Source of the DNA: CALFMR01 sp035550595
GTDB taxonomy: Bacteria > Acidobacteriota > Vicinamibacteria > Vicinamibacterales > SCN-69-37
DNA: 23,293 nucleotides
Assembly (NCBI GenBank): GCA_035550595.1
Contig: DASZOV010000061.1
Location: forward strand, 1-23,293
Direction of reading: 5' to 3'
Made by a program: the position numbers and the translations under genes. This document shows, one piece after another, positions 7,043 through 13,928 of the stretch; position 1 is the first letter of the stretch, and each line of letters begins with the position of its first letter. Below the pieces are notes generated by a model, which did no database searches, was not told the origin of the DNA, and saw only the letters and a list, made by a program, of their open reading frames with translations.

Positions 7043-8384
7043 CGAGCGCCTCCGCGTGCGTGGCGAGGCGAGGGAGCACGATGGACGCGACGGTGCCGGC
7101 GCCGGGCGTCGAAGCGATCGTCAGCGAGCCGCCGAGCTGCTCGACGACCGAGCGCGAGACGAAGAGGCCCAGCCCCATGCCGTGTCCGGCCGGCTTCGTC
7201 GTGAAGAACGGCTCGCCGGCGCGCCCGAGCTCTTCGGCCGACATGCCGGCGCCCGCGTCGCGCACGGCGATCCGGACGCGGTCGGATGGTTCGCACGTGG
7301 CTTCGACGCGGACGGGCGCGCCATCGGGCGACGCCTGAAGCGCGTTGCGCACGAGGTTGGCGATGGCGCGTGCCACGGCGCCGGCCGGCCACTGCACGGA
7401 CACGTTCATGTCGGCGGCCAGCGGCGCGGGCTGGACGCGCGCCCGATCGGCCGTCGCCAACTGACCGAGCACGTCGTCGATGACCGAGGCGAGCGGCTGC
7501 TCGCGCGGCGCGGCGCCCATGGGTTCCGCGATGCGGCCCGCCATGCCGTCGAGAATCGCCCGGCAGCGGTCGATCTCCGCGCGGATGAGCCGCACGTCGT
7601 CCTGGACCATCGCGGGCGATAAGGGTGTCGACGCGGTGTCGCCGACCGCACGTTCGAGCTCGTGCGCGGCGACGGTCATCGTCGCGAGCGGCGTGCTCAG
7701 CTCGTGCGCGGCGCCGGCGGCGAGCGTCGCGAGGCCGGCGAGCCGGGCGGAGCGGTTGGCGCGATCGCGCAGCACGTCGAGCGCGCGATCGCGCCGCTCG
7801 ATCGCGGCGGCGAGTCGCGCGACGAGCACGGCCACGATGAGCGCGGCGCCGACGAAGGCGATCCACATGCCGCGCAGATGAAGCGCGATCTCCGGATGCA
7901 TGGCCTGCGCGGCGGCGAGATCCGCCGATGGCCGCAGGAAGAGCGTCGCGTAGCCGGCAATCGACAGCGCCGCGACGATCCACGTCCACGTCCGGCCGAG
8001 CACGAGCGCGGCCAGTACGATGTCGACGAGATAAAAAATGCTGACCGGGTTCAGCACGCCGCCCGAGTCGTTGAGGAGCCAGGAGAGCAGCAGGACGTCG
8101 GCGCAGACGAGGCCGCCGGTGAGCACGGCGGCTGGCGGCGGCCGGCGGCGAATGCGCCAGGCGAGCCAGGCGTTCGATGTGGCAAAGACGGCCAGGACGG
8201 GCAATGACACCGAAAGCGGCGTCGAGCCGTCGAGGCCGCTGCGGCCGGCGAGGATGGCGCCGAGATCGGCCGTGAGCGTAGCCCAGCGGACCGTGACGAG
8301 CCATGACAGCTCGACGGCCTCTGGCGCCGCGTCAACAGCGGTCCGCGGTGCGAGCGTCTCGGAGTCGACGGGACCGGCGGGCAT
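7035..8384 (-). CDS. RegB/PrrB-type redox sensor histidine kinase
   Basis: A 449-residue membrane kinase. About six hydrophobic helices fill residues 28-190. Within them GGVLNP (108-113) matches the conserved GGxxNP quinone-sensing stretch of RegB. The H box is AHELSTPLATM with phospho-accepting His227. Cys274 in EIDRCRAIL sits where RegB carries its redox-active cysteine. The catalytic domain shows an N box (ANLVRNALQAS), a G1 box (DAGAGMS) and a G2 box (GHGMGLGLFVS). By family knowledge it monitors ubiquinone/redox state and phosphorylates the RegA partner. It begins 13 bp after the Mop-domain regulator gene and is probably in the same operon. The N-terminal 25 residues are hydrophilic and without homology that I recognise. 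Confidence 0.9.
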   Translation of the reverse strand: MPAGPVDSETLAPRTAVDAAPEAVELSWLVTVRWATLTADLGAILAGRSGLDGSTPLSVSLPVLAVFATSNAWLAWRIRRRPPPAAVLTGGLVCADVLLLSWLLNDSGGVLNPVSIFYLVDIVLAALVLGRTWTWIVAALSIAGYATLFLRPSADLAAAQAMHPEIALHLRGMWIAFVGAALIVAVLVARLAAAIERRDRALDVLRDRANRSARLAGLATLAAGAAHELSTPLATMTVAAHELERAVGDTASTPLSPAMVQDDVRLIRAEIDRCRAILDGMAGRIAEPMGAAPREQPLASVIDDVLGQLATADRARVQPAPLAADMNVSVQWPAGAVARAIANLVRNALQASPDGAPVRVEATCEPSDRVRIAVRDAGAGMSAEELGRAGEPFFTTKPAGHGMGLGLFVSRSVVEQLGGSLTIASTPGAGTVASIVLPRLATHAEALDG

Positions 8385-8397
8385 CGCGCCGTCCAGC

Positions 8398-8886
8398 CTA
8401 CCGCGTTTGTCGGCGGGTCGAGGCGCGACGGTTTGACGCGGGGCCGCGGCGTGGAGCCGGACTCGGCACCGGGCCGGGTCGCGCGATCATCACTTCGGTC
8501 GACTTGATGATGGCCACTGCATCATCGCCGCGCGCGAGTTCGAGCTCGCGGATGGCGTCGGCCGTGATGACGGCGGTCAGCAGGTGATCGCCGATGCGCA
8601 GTCGGACTTGGCCGAGCAGGCCGTCGGTGCGCACTTCCTCGACGTAGCCGGGCAGATGATTGCGCGCGCTGAGGCTCACGAGCGTCCCGCGGACCGGTGT
8701 CGGCGCGCGTCCCGCCGTGGCCGGCTCGCGATGCGCCATGAGCCGATCGAGCTCAGCGTCCGAGATGCGATGATGCCCGCCCGCCGTCTGCGTCGTCCGC
8801 ACGCGGCCCTGATGAATCCACTGCTTCAGCGTCGAGTAGCCAACGCCAAGCCGCGCGGCGGCGGCGCGAACGGTCATGAGAGTCAT
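8398..8886 (-). CDS. HTH regulator with molybdate-binding Mop/TOBE domain
   Basis: A 162-residue protein with two domains. Residues 4-50 are a MerR/excisionase-type helix-turn-helix (AAAARLGVGYSTLKQWIHQG, then TAGGHHRISDAELDRLM). Residues 70-132 are a single Mop domain of the molybdate/tungstate-binding TOBE family, with the standard SARNHLPGYVEEV opening and ITADAIRELELARGDDAVAIIKSTEVM ending (given as two parts of one domain). It probably regulates transcription in response to molybdate, although it is not a canonical ModE. The tail (133-162) is Arg/Pro-rich and low complexity. It leads the regBA operon, an arrangement that would link molybdenum status to redox control. ATG at 8886 lies six bases after a -10-like TATCCT, suggesting a leaderless mRNA; ATG at 8877 is an alternative start. 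Confidence 0.85.
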   Translation of the reverse strand: MTLMTVRAAAARLGVGYSTLKQWIHQGRVRTTQTAGGHHRISDAELDRLMAHREPATAGRAPTPVRGTLVSLSARNHLPGYVEEVRTDGLLGQVRLRIGDHLLTAVITADAIRELELARGDDAVAIIKSTEVMIARPGPVPSPAPRRGPASNRRASTRRQTR

Positions 8887-8892
8887 AGGGAA

Positions 8893-8898
8893 AGGATA
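8893..8898 (-). promoter_or_regulatory. -10-like element of the Mop regulator-regBA operon
   Basis: On the minus strand TATCCT is followed by TTCCCT and then the ATG, placing the expected transcription start on the A of the start codon. There is no ribosome-binding site and no good -35 box. The 15-mer TATCCTTTCCCTATG differs at only two positions from TATCGTTTCCCTGTG at 3377-3391 before padR. Confidence 0.45.
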
Positions 8899-8933
8899 CC
8901 GGCGAGGTCGCGCGGATGATATTACGCGCGATC

Positions 8934-8968
8934 AGGAGACGAGGGACAGGGATTAGGAGACAGGGACA
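8934..8968. repeat. Heptad (7-bp period) purine-rich repeat
   Basis: Five consecutive 7-mers: AGGAGAC, GAGGGAC, AGGGATT, AGGAGAC, AGGGACA. They directly precede the structured repeat element at 8977-9067. The same arrangement, heptads then element, recurs inside the addB gene. Confidence 0.75.
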
Positions 8969-8976
8969 GCACTAAA

Positions 8977-9067
8977 AAGATGACACCGCGAGGCCCCGAA
9001 CGCAGTGAGGGTGCCGAAGCGCCGTAGCGTTGGGGGTGGGGCCCCAACGCATTGCAAAGAAGATGAC
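8977..9067. repeat. Structured interspersed repeat element, copy A (intergenic)
   Basis: This 91-bp segment aligns with 20909-20997 at about 77 of 91 columns (hand alignment). Both copies are bounded by AAGATGAC-like direct repeats (8977-8984 and 9060-9067). Near the 3' side is a 9-bp hairpin, 9027-9035 with 9042-9050, loop GTGGGG. It lies between the divergent regulator operon and the dehydrogenase gene, ending 16 bp before the -35 box of the latter. No open frame is convincing inside it. A MITE/REP-like mobile repeat is the likeliest nature; its function is unknown. Confidence 0.8.
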
Positions 9068-9083
9068 TCGCTATCACTCGCGT

Positions 9084-9111
9084 TTGACACGCGCGCGGCG
9101 GAGAGGATAGT
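9084..9111 (+). promoter_or_regulatory. Probable promoter of the SDR-MFS operon
   Basis: A perfect TTGACA (9084-9089) is followed after 16 bp by GATAGT (9106-9111), which matches four of six consensus -10 positions. Transcription would start near 9118, giving a very short leader before ATG 9126 with no ribosome site visible. A consensus -35 is notable in such GC-rich sequence. Confidence 0.55.
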
Positions 9112-9125
9112 ACGTCACCACCATC

Positions 9126-9932
9126 ATGACGACTTCGACTGACGCTCATCCCACGAAAACTGGACTGGCCGCGTTCGATCTCACCGGCCGCATCGCCGCC
9201 GTGGTTGGCGGCACGAGCGGCATCGGCCGCGCGATTGCACTTGGCCTGGCCGACGCCGGCGCCGACGTGGTCGCCACCGGCCGCAGGCAGACCGTCGTCG
9301 ACGACGTCGCCGGCGTGATCGAAGGGAAGGGCCGCCGGACGCTGCGTGTCGCGTGCGACGTCGGCGACCGCGCGTCGCTCGAGCACATGCGCGACGCGTG
9401 CCTCACGGCCTTCGGCCACGTCGACATCATGGTCGCCGCCGCTGGCGTCACCAAGCGGACGCCGAGCCTCGACGTCTCCGACGAAGAATGGCACCGCATC
9501 GTCGAGACGAACCTGACCGGCGTCTTTCGCGCGTGCCGCGTGTTCGCCGCGCCAATGCTCGAACGCGGCTACGGACGAATCATCTCCATCGCCTCGTTGA
9601 CCTCGTTCGTCGGGATGATGGAAGTGGCCGCCTACACGGCCAGCAAAGCCGGCGTGGCCGGACTCACGCGCGCGCTGGCCGTCGAATGGGCGCCGCGCGG
9701 CGTGACCGTCAACGCCATCGCGCCGGGCGTTTTCGAGACGGATCTGAACCGCGCGATCCTGGCGGGCCCACGCGGCCAGGAACTGCTGATGCGCACGCCG
9801 ATGCGGCGCTTCGGGCTCGTCGAAGAGCTCGTCGGCGCTGCGGTCTTCCTCGCGTCGGACGCCTCGGCGTTCGTCACCGGTCAGGTCGTCGCCGTCGACG
9901 GTGGCTTCCTCGCCAGCGGCGTCAACCAGTAG
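9126..9932 (+). CDS. SDR-family oxidoreductase (gluconate 5-dehydrogenase/KduD-like)
   Basis: A 268-residue classical short-chain dehydrogenase. The nucleotide-binding GGTSGIG is at residues 28-34. VAAAGV stands in for the NAG motif, a catalytic serine lies in SIASLTS, and YTASK carries Tyr170/Lys174. The C-terminal PG motif (IAPGVFETDLNRAI) and the DGGFLASG ending are typical. Overall it resembles enzymes annotated as gluconate 5-dehydrogenase or 2-dehydro-3-deoxy-D-gluconate 5-dehydrogenase. The next gene, 15 bp downstream, encodes a transporter related to hexuronate/glucarate carriers, which supports a sugar-acid substrate. The exact substrate cannot be fixed from sequence. Confidence 0.88.
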   Translation: MTTSTDAHPTKTGLAAFDLTGRIAAVVGGTSGIGRAIALGLADAGADVVATGRRQTVVDDVAGVIEGKGRRTLRVACDVGDRASLEHMRDACLTAFGHVDIMVAAAGVTKRTPSLDVSDEEWHRIVETNLTGVFRACRVFAAPMLERGYGRIISIASLTSFVGMMEVAAYTASKAGVAGLTRALAVEWAPRGVTVNAIAPGVFETDLNRAILAGPRGQELLMRTPMRRFGLVEELVGAAVFLASDASAFVTGQVVAVDGGFLASGVNQ

Positions 9933-9947
9933 CGCTCACTCACATCG

Positions 9948-11270
9948 ATGCCCTCCCGTCGTCCGAGCGTCGGGTACGTCCGCTGGATCGTCTGCGCGCT
10001 GCTGTTCGTCGCGGCGACCGTCAACTACGTCGACCGGCAAGTCATCGGGCTCTTGAAGCCGACCTTGCAGCACGAGTTCGGCTGGTCCGAGATCGACTAC
10101 GCCGACATCGTCTTCTCCTTCCAACTCGCGTACGCGGTCGGGTATCTGTTCGCCGGACGCGTGATCGACTGGCTCGGCACGAAGCGCGGCTTCGCGCTGG
10201 CGATCGTCATCTGGAGCCTGGCGGCGATCGGTCATGCCGAAGCGCCGGCCGCGGGCACGTGGGCTCACCACGTGCTGGCGATGTTCGGTCTCGGGTACTC
10301 GACGTCGGTCGCGGGCTTCATTCTCATGCGCTTCCTGCTCGGCTTGGGCGAGTCGGGAAGTTTCCCGGCGTCCATCAAGACCGTGGCGGAGTGGTTCCCG
10401 CGCCGCGAACGTGCCTTTGCGACGGGCATCTTCAATTCAGGGACGAACATCGGCGCGCTCGTGACGCCGCTCGTCGTGCCGTGGCTCACGATCACCTACG
10501 GCTGGTACTGGGCGTTCGTTGCGACGGGCGGCATCGGCCTGCTGTGGCTCGCGCTGTGGCTGCCGTTCTACCGCGCACCGGAAGCGCATCCAGCCGTGAG
10601 TCCGGCCGAGCTCGCCTACATTCGCAGCGAGCCGCCGGACAAGGTCGTGCAGGTGTCGTGGCTCACGCTCCTACGACATCGTCAGGCGTGGGCGTTCGCG
10701 CTCGGCAAGTTCCTCACCGATCCGATCTGGTGGCTGTATCTCTTCTGGATTCCAGATTTTCTCGGCCGCCGCTACGGGTTGACGCTGACGAACGTCGGTC
10801 CGCCGCTCGTCGCCATCTACTTCATGGCCGATTTCGGCAGCATCGGCGGCGGATGGCTGTCGTCGTTCCTGCTCGGGCGCGGCTGGTCGCCCAATCGTGC
10901 GCGCAAGACGGCGTTGCTCGTCTGCGCGCTCGCGGTGACGCCGATGGTCTTCGCGACGAGCGTCAAGGACGTGTGGTCCGCGGTCGCGCTCATCGGTCTG
11001 GCCGCGGCCGCGCATCAGGGCTGGTCCGCGAACCTCTTCACGCTGCCGTCGGATACGTTTCCGCGCTTCGCGATTGGATCGGTCGTCGGGCTCGGCGGGA
11101 CGGCCGGCGCGATTGGCGGCATGCTGATCGCCAAGGTCACCGGCTACGTGCTCGAGACGGTCGGCAGCTACTGGCCCGTGTTCATCGCGGCGAGCGTGAC
11201 GTATCTTTTCGCCCTGCTCGTCATCCACCTGCTCGTGCCGCGGCTCGAACCGGCCCGTCTGCGCACGTGA
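9948..11270 (+). CDS. MFS transporter, anion:cation symporter family (hexuronate-like)
   Basis: A 440-residue inner-membrane major-facilitator protein with about 12 hydrophobic helices. The opening VNYVDRQVIGLLKPTLQHEF (first helix and loop), then YLFAGRVIDWLGTKRGF (the loop 2-3 signature) and RFLLGLGESGSFPASIKT (helix 4-5) are characteristic of the ExuT/GudP branch. That branch imports hexuronates, glucarate or related organic anions with protons or sodium. It is probably co-transcribed with the upstream SDR dehydrogenase, making a small uptake-and-oxidation cassette for a sugar acid. ATG 9948 follows the dehydrogenase stop by 15 bp with only a weak ribosome site. Confidence 0.9.
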   Translation: MPSRRPSVGYVRWIVCALLFVAATVNYVDRQVIGLLKPTLQHEFGWSEIDYADIVFSFQLAYAVGYLFAGRVIDWLGTKRGFALAIVIWSLAAIGHAEAPAAGTWAHHVLAMFGLGYSTSVAGFILMRFLLGLGESGSFPASIKTVAEWFPRRERAFATGIFNSGTNIGALVTPLVVPWLTITYGWYWAFVATGGIGLLWLALWLPFYRAPEAHPAVSPAELAYIRSEPPDKVVQVSWLTLLRHRQAWAFALGKFLTDPIWWLYLFWIPDFLGRRYGLTLTNVGPPLVAIYFMADFGSIGGGWLSSFLLGRGWSPNRARKTALLVCALAVTPMVFATSVKDVWSAVALIGLAAAAHQGWSANLFTLPSDTFPRFAIGSVVGLGGTAGAIGGMLIAKVTGYVLETVGSYWPVFIAASVTYLFALLVIHLLVPRLEPARLRT

Positions 11271-11295
11271 CGTCTCTCGCGGCGCGGTGCGCCGG

Positions 11296-11502
11296 TCAGG
11301 GCTGCCGGTTCGCCCCACCCGCGCGCGACAACCATCCCGTCAACTGGCGCGCCGCCTCGTCGGGCGTTGCCCCGTAGAATGGCATCACCGCGGTCGTCGA
11401 CCGGCGCGCGAGCTGTGCGCGCCAGCGGTCGCGGCCGACGGCGAGAACCTCGATCACGTACGGGCGTCCGTTGATCGTTTCGTGGATGACGACGGTAGTC
11501 AC
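11296..11502 (-). CDS. Small hypothetical protein
   Basis: A 68-residue frame on the minus strand beginning with GTG. The composition looks coding: a beta-like start (TVVIHETINGRPYVIEVLAV), a basic patch (RDRWRAQLARR), then MPFYGATPDEAARQLTGWLS, resembling a short amphipathic alpha/beta protein. I recognise no named family. It is convergent with the transporter gene and divergent from the secreted-protein gene, filling an otherwise empty interval of nearly 400 bp. No ribosome site is obvious. It could be a spurious frame, but the residue pattern and fit to the gap make a real gene more likely. Confidence 0.5.
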   Translation of the reverse strand: MTTVVIHETINGRPYVIEVLAVGRDRWRAQLARRSTTAVMPFYGATPDEAARQLTGWLSRAGGANRQP

Positions 11503-11615
11503 GATTGTGAATGACGCCGCCTGCAGGTGGCGCGACGAATGATTCTAGTGAGCGCACGGCGCGGCGCAAGCGAAAGCAGGGACGAAGCTGCACCAGTCGG
11601 AGGCGACGGGGCGAG

Positions 11616-11641
11616 TTTGTTCGGCAGGTCGCGCGAACAAA
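11616..11641. promoter_or_regulatory. Perfect 8-bp inverted repeat upstream of the secreted-protein gene
   Basis: TTTGTTCG (11616-11623) and CGAACAAA (11634-11641) flank a 10-bp spacer, ending 17 bp before ATG 11659. The arms are AT-rich relative to their surroundings. It could be an operator or an mRNA hairpin. It does not fit the LexA or Fur motifs I know. Confidence 0.35.
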
Positions 11642-11658
11642 ATCACGCGCGCCGATCC

Positions 11659-13092
11659 ATGCACAGCGAATGCACGATCCGTCCACAGCTTTTCCACATC
11701 AGTCGTCTCGCGCGACTCGCCGTGCGCCCGATCGCGCTCGTTCTCGTGCTCGTCGTCGTGCTCGCGGGGACGGCGGCCGCGCAGTCGCTGCCGGCCGAAG
11801 CGGTTTCGCGCGTGTTCCTCACGAGTGGTGAGGCACTGCCGAGCTACGGCGAGCCCGCGCTCGTCGGTGATCGCATCGTCTTCAATCTGCTGATTGACGG
11901 ATCGCGTGATCCGGCCGTCGTGCAGCTCGTCAGCCTGCCCGTTGCGTCGATCGATCTCGCACGGACGACCGCGTACGCGACGACGCTTCGCAGCGCCTTC
12001 TACGCAGCGACGCGAGGCGAGGCCGACTACGCCGCGCTCATGACGAGCCTGTCGTCCACGCTCGACGCACTCACGGCGTCAGGGGAGACGACCAAACGTC
12101 TCGCGCTGGCGCAGGAGACACGCGACCGCCTCCTCACCTGGTCGCGCGACCACTATCACTATCGCGACGCCGACATCCGCGAGCTCGTCTCGCTCGTCGA
12201 CGACGTGATCGGCGAACTGCGGGCGGGGACGGGGCAGTCGTCGTTCTCGCTCGACCTCGTTGCGCGGACGGCGTCCGCGTCCGAGCCGATCCTTGCGGTG
12301 CCGGGTGTCGACGAGTCTGTTGCGCTCGCGCTTGCGGCGGCGAAGGCGGCCGACGTGGACGCCGATCGTCGCGCGATCCTCGACGCCGCGGCGTCGGTCG
12401 TGGCGGGACGGCCCGATCTGGCCAATCTGCGGCAAGCGGTGACGCGCGAGGCTGAGGTCGAGCGACAAGCGACGACGCGCTATGCGGCGCTCGCGGCGGA
12501 CGTGCGCGCCAAGGCCGAGGCGGCCGCGGACCGAGGCGATGCGGATGCCATTCGCGCGCTCCGCGACGAAGTGTCCGCGCGCGATCGCGAGTACGGCCAG
12601 CGGCGTCCCCAACTCGTCAGGACGCTCCTCGACGAACTGCGCATGCGCCTCGACGCGGCCGAAGCGCGGCGCCTCGCGCTCGAGCACTACGCATACGTCC
12701 GCGGCACGCTGCTCGCGTACGAGCGTCAGGTGCGGCCGGCGTTCTCGGGGCTAGATGGCCTGGCGCCCGTTCTCCGGTACGTGCGCGATCAACACGAGAT
12801 GGCCTTCGACCGCATCGTCAACGCCGAAGCACGGCTCGCGGCGTTGCAGCAGGACGTCGCGGCCGTCGTGCCGCCGAAGGACGTCGCGGCCGTCCACGCG
12901 ACGCTCGAGAGCGCGCTGGCCATGGCGCACGAGGCCTGCGCGCGGCGCCGCCAGGCTGTCGTGGCCAACGATCTGCAGATGGCGCGCAATGCCTCGTCGG
13001 CCGCAGCAGGCGCGCTGCTGCTCGTCGCCCGCGCGCGCGCCGATCTCGTCGCGGCGTTGTATCCGCCGAAAGCATCGGCCGCCGCGCACTAG
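11659..13092 (+). CDS. Secreted/periplasmic protein of unknown function
   Basis: A 477-residue protein with an N-terminal signal peptide. A basic segment is followed by the hydrophobic run IALVLVLVVVLAG and cleavage probably occurs after TAAA or AQS (about residues 39-42). The mature part opens with a beta-rich stretch (RVFLTSGEALPSYGEPALVG, then RIVFNLLIDGS). The rest is almost wholly alpha-helical and Ala/Arg/Glu/Asp-rich, suggesting long helical bundles or coiled coils (residues 85-470). No enzymatic motif is visible. I do not recognise the family. ATG 11659 is chosen; GTG 11722 would give a neater signal peptide (MRPIALVLVLVVV) and is a real alternative. The open frame extends upstream to 11527 without support. 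Confidence 0.72.
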   Translation: MHSECTIRPQLFHISRLARLAVRPIALVLVLVVVLAGTAAAQSLPAEAVSRVFLTSGEALPSYGEPALVGDRIVFNLLIDGSRDPAVVQLVSLPVASIDLARTTAYATTLRSAFYAATRGEADYAALMTSLSSTLDALTASGETTKRLALAQETRDRLLTWSRDHYHYRDADIRELVSLVDDVIGELRAGTGQSSFSLDLVARTASASEPILAVPGVDESVALALAAAKAADVDADRRAILDAAASVVAGRPDLANLRQAVTREAEVERQATTRYAALAADVRAKAEAAADRGDADAIRALRDEVSARDREYGQRRPQLVRTLLDELRMRLDAAEARRLALEHYAYVRGTLLAYERQVRPAFSGLDGLAPVLRYVRDQHEMAFDRIVNAEARLAALQQDVAAVVPPKDVAAVHATLESALAMAHEACARRRQAVVANDLQMARNASSAAAGALLLVARARADLVAALYPPKASAAAH

Positions 13093-13183
13093 AGGCATCG
13101 ACGAATCGCGCAATCTGCCCTTGGACGATCCGACGCGAGACGGTCCTGCGCGAGGTTTCTTCGTTGTTCGCTGTATCTTCGGC

Positions 13184-13239
13184 TTGACCGACTCTTCTGG
13201 TCGGATTATTGTGCCGAAGGTAAGTGAGACGAAGTCTCA
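13184..13239 (+). promoter_or_regulatory. Promoter and Fur/RirA-like palindromic operator before the sigma-factor gene
   Basis: TTGACC (13184-13189), 17 bp, TATTGT (13207-13212) make a plausible housekeeping promoter with a start near 13219. Just downstream, 13225-13239 is the perfect 15-bp palindrome TGAGACGAAGTCTCA, of TGA-N9-TCA form. Both the Fur 7-1-7 box and the RirA iron-responsive operator share that outer frame. The palindrome is extended by TTATC, giving TCATTATC, the right end of the classical Fur box. Placement over the early transcribed region fits repression. The core differs from consensus Fur, so the cognate protein is uncertain. Confidence 0.5.
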
Positions 13240-13310
13240 TTATCGTGCGACACGCCATCACGGTCGGGTGACGCACGCGTCCACGATGCAGGCGACCGAA
13301 GGACCGGTGC

Positions 13311-13826
13311 GTGTCACAGCAGAAGGACTTCATCGAGATCTTCGCCATGCGAAGACACGAGCTCGTGCGCTATGCCGGCGTCGTCAGCGGCGATGCCGCG
13401 AGCGCCGAGGATCTGGTGCAGGAAGCCTGGATGCGTTGCGACCAGACGGCGGCCGTCGAGGCCGTGGCTCAGCCCGTCCATCTGCTCTGGCGAATTCTGC
13501 GCAATCTCGCGGTCGATCGCAGCCGTCGGCTCGCGCACGAGCGTCGCACGGTGGCCTCAGGTGAGAGCGATCGGCTCCTGACCGTCGTTCCTCGTGCGGA
13601 GTCATCGACGGAAGACGTCCTGATCGCCCGCGAAGAGTTGGCGCGAATCCAGCGCGTGCTCGACGACTTGGATTCACAGACGCGCGCGGCTTTCGAGATG
13701 CACCGATTCGAAGGCGCGAAGCTCCGCGAGATCGCCGCGCATCTGGGCATCTCAGTCACCACGGCACACGAGCGCATCGCGCGTGCCATGGCGCTCATCC
13801 GGCAAGCCGTCCGCGACGACGCCTGA
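13311..13826 (+). CDS. FecI-type ECF RNA polymerase sigma factor
   Basis: A 171-residue ECF sigma factor. Sigma-2 (residues 8-78) includes the core-binding DAASAEDLVQEAWMR stretch and the LWRILRNLAVDRSRR segment near the -10-recognising helix. Sigma-4 (105-162) includes LDSQTRAAFEMHRFEGAKLREIAAHL (in two helices) and GISVTTAHERIARAM, the -35 reader. FecI-type proteins are activated by a ferric-siderophore receptor through a FecR partner, and both are encoded directly downstream. GTG 13311 is preferred because GAAGGA lies seven bases upstream (13298-13303) and homology starts here. Upstream sits a separate, probably iron-repressed promoter. Confidence 0.92.
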   Translation: MSQQKDFIEIFAMRRHELVRYAGVVSGDAASAEDLVQEAWMRCDQTAAVEAVAQPVHLLWRILRNLAVDRSRRLAHERRTVASGESDRLLTVVPRAESSTEDVLIAREELARIQRVLDDLDSQTRAAFEMHRFEGAKLREIAAHLGISVTTAHERIARAMALIRQAVRDDA

Positions 13827-13846
13827 CCCACCGTTCCGTCGCCTCC

Positions 13847-13873
13847 GAAAAAATCACGCGCCCGTGCGTCTGT
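13847..13873 (+). promoter_or_regulatory. Putative FecI-dependent promoter before the FecR gene
   Basis: The 12-mer GCCTCCGAAAAA (13841-13852) and the 11-mer CGTGCGTCTGT (13863-13873) are separated by 10 bp. The same two blocks with identical spacing occur at 14958-14990 before the receptor gene, while the intervening bases differ. GAAAAA as -35 and CGTCTGT as -10, 14 bp apart, suit an ECF-type promoter (the -10 CGTC core is typical). The start would fall near 13880. Confidence 0.7.
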
Positions 13874-13928
13874 CCAAGTGCAGGCGGGCCGTGCCATGAT
13901 GCTCGACTCGGGAGGACGGCGGGATCAC

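Noticed and set aside
9353..11377. Open reading frame of 674 codons overlapping the SDR and MFS genes in another frame
   Set aside because: Its product is an arginine-rich low-complexity translation, and both overlapped genes have strong family signatures.
13185..13205. Hairpin CCGAC/GTCGG followed by ATTATT as a terminator of the secreted-protein gene
   Set aside because: The stem is only 5 bp and there is no T-run. The same bases are better explained as a promoter for the sigma-factor gene.
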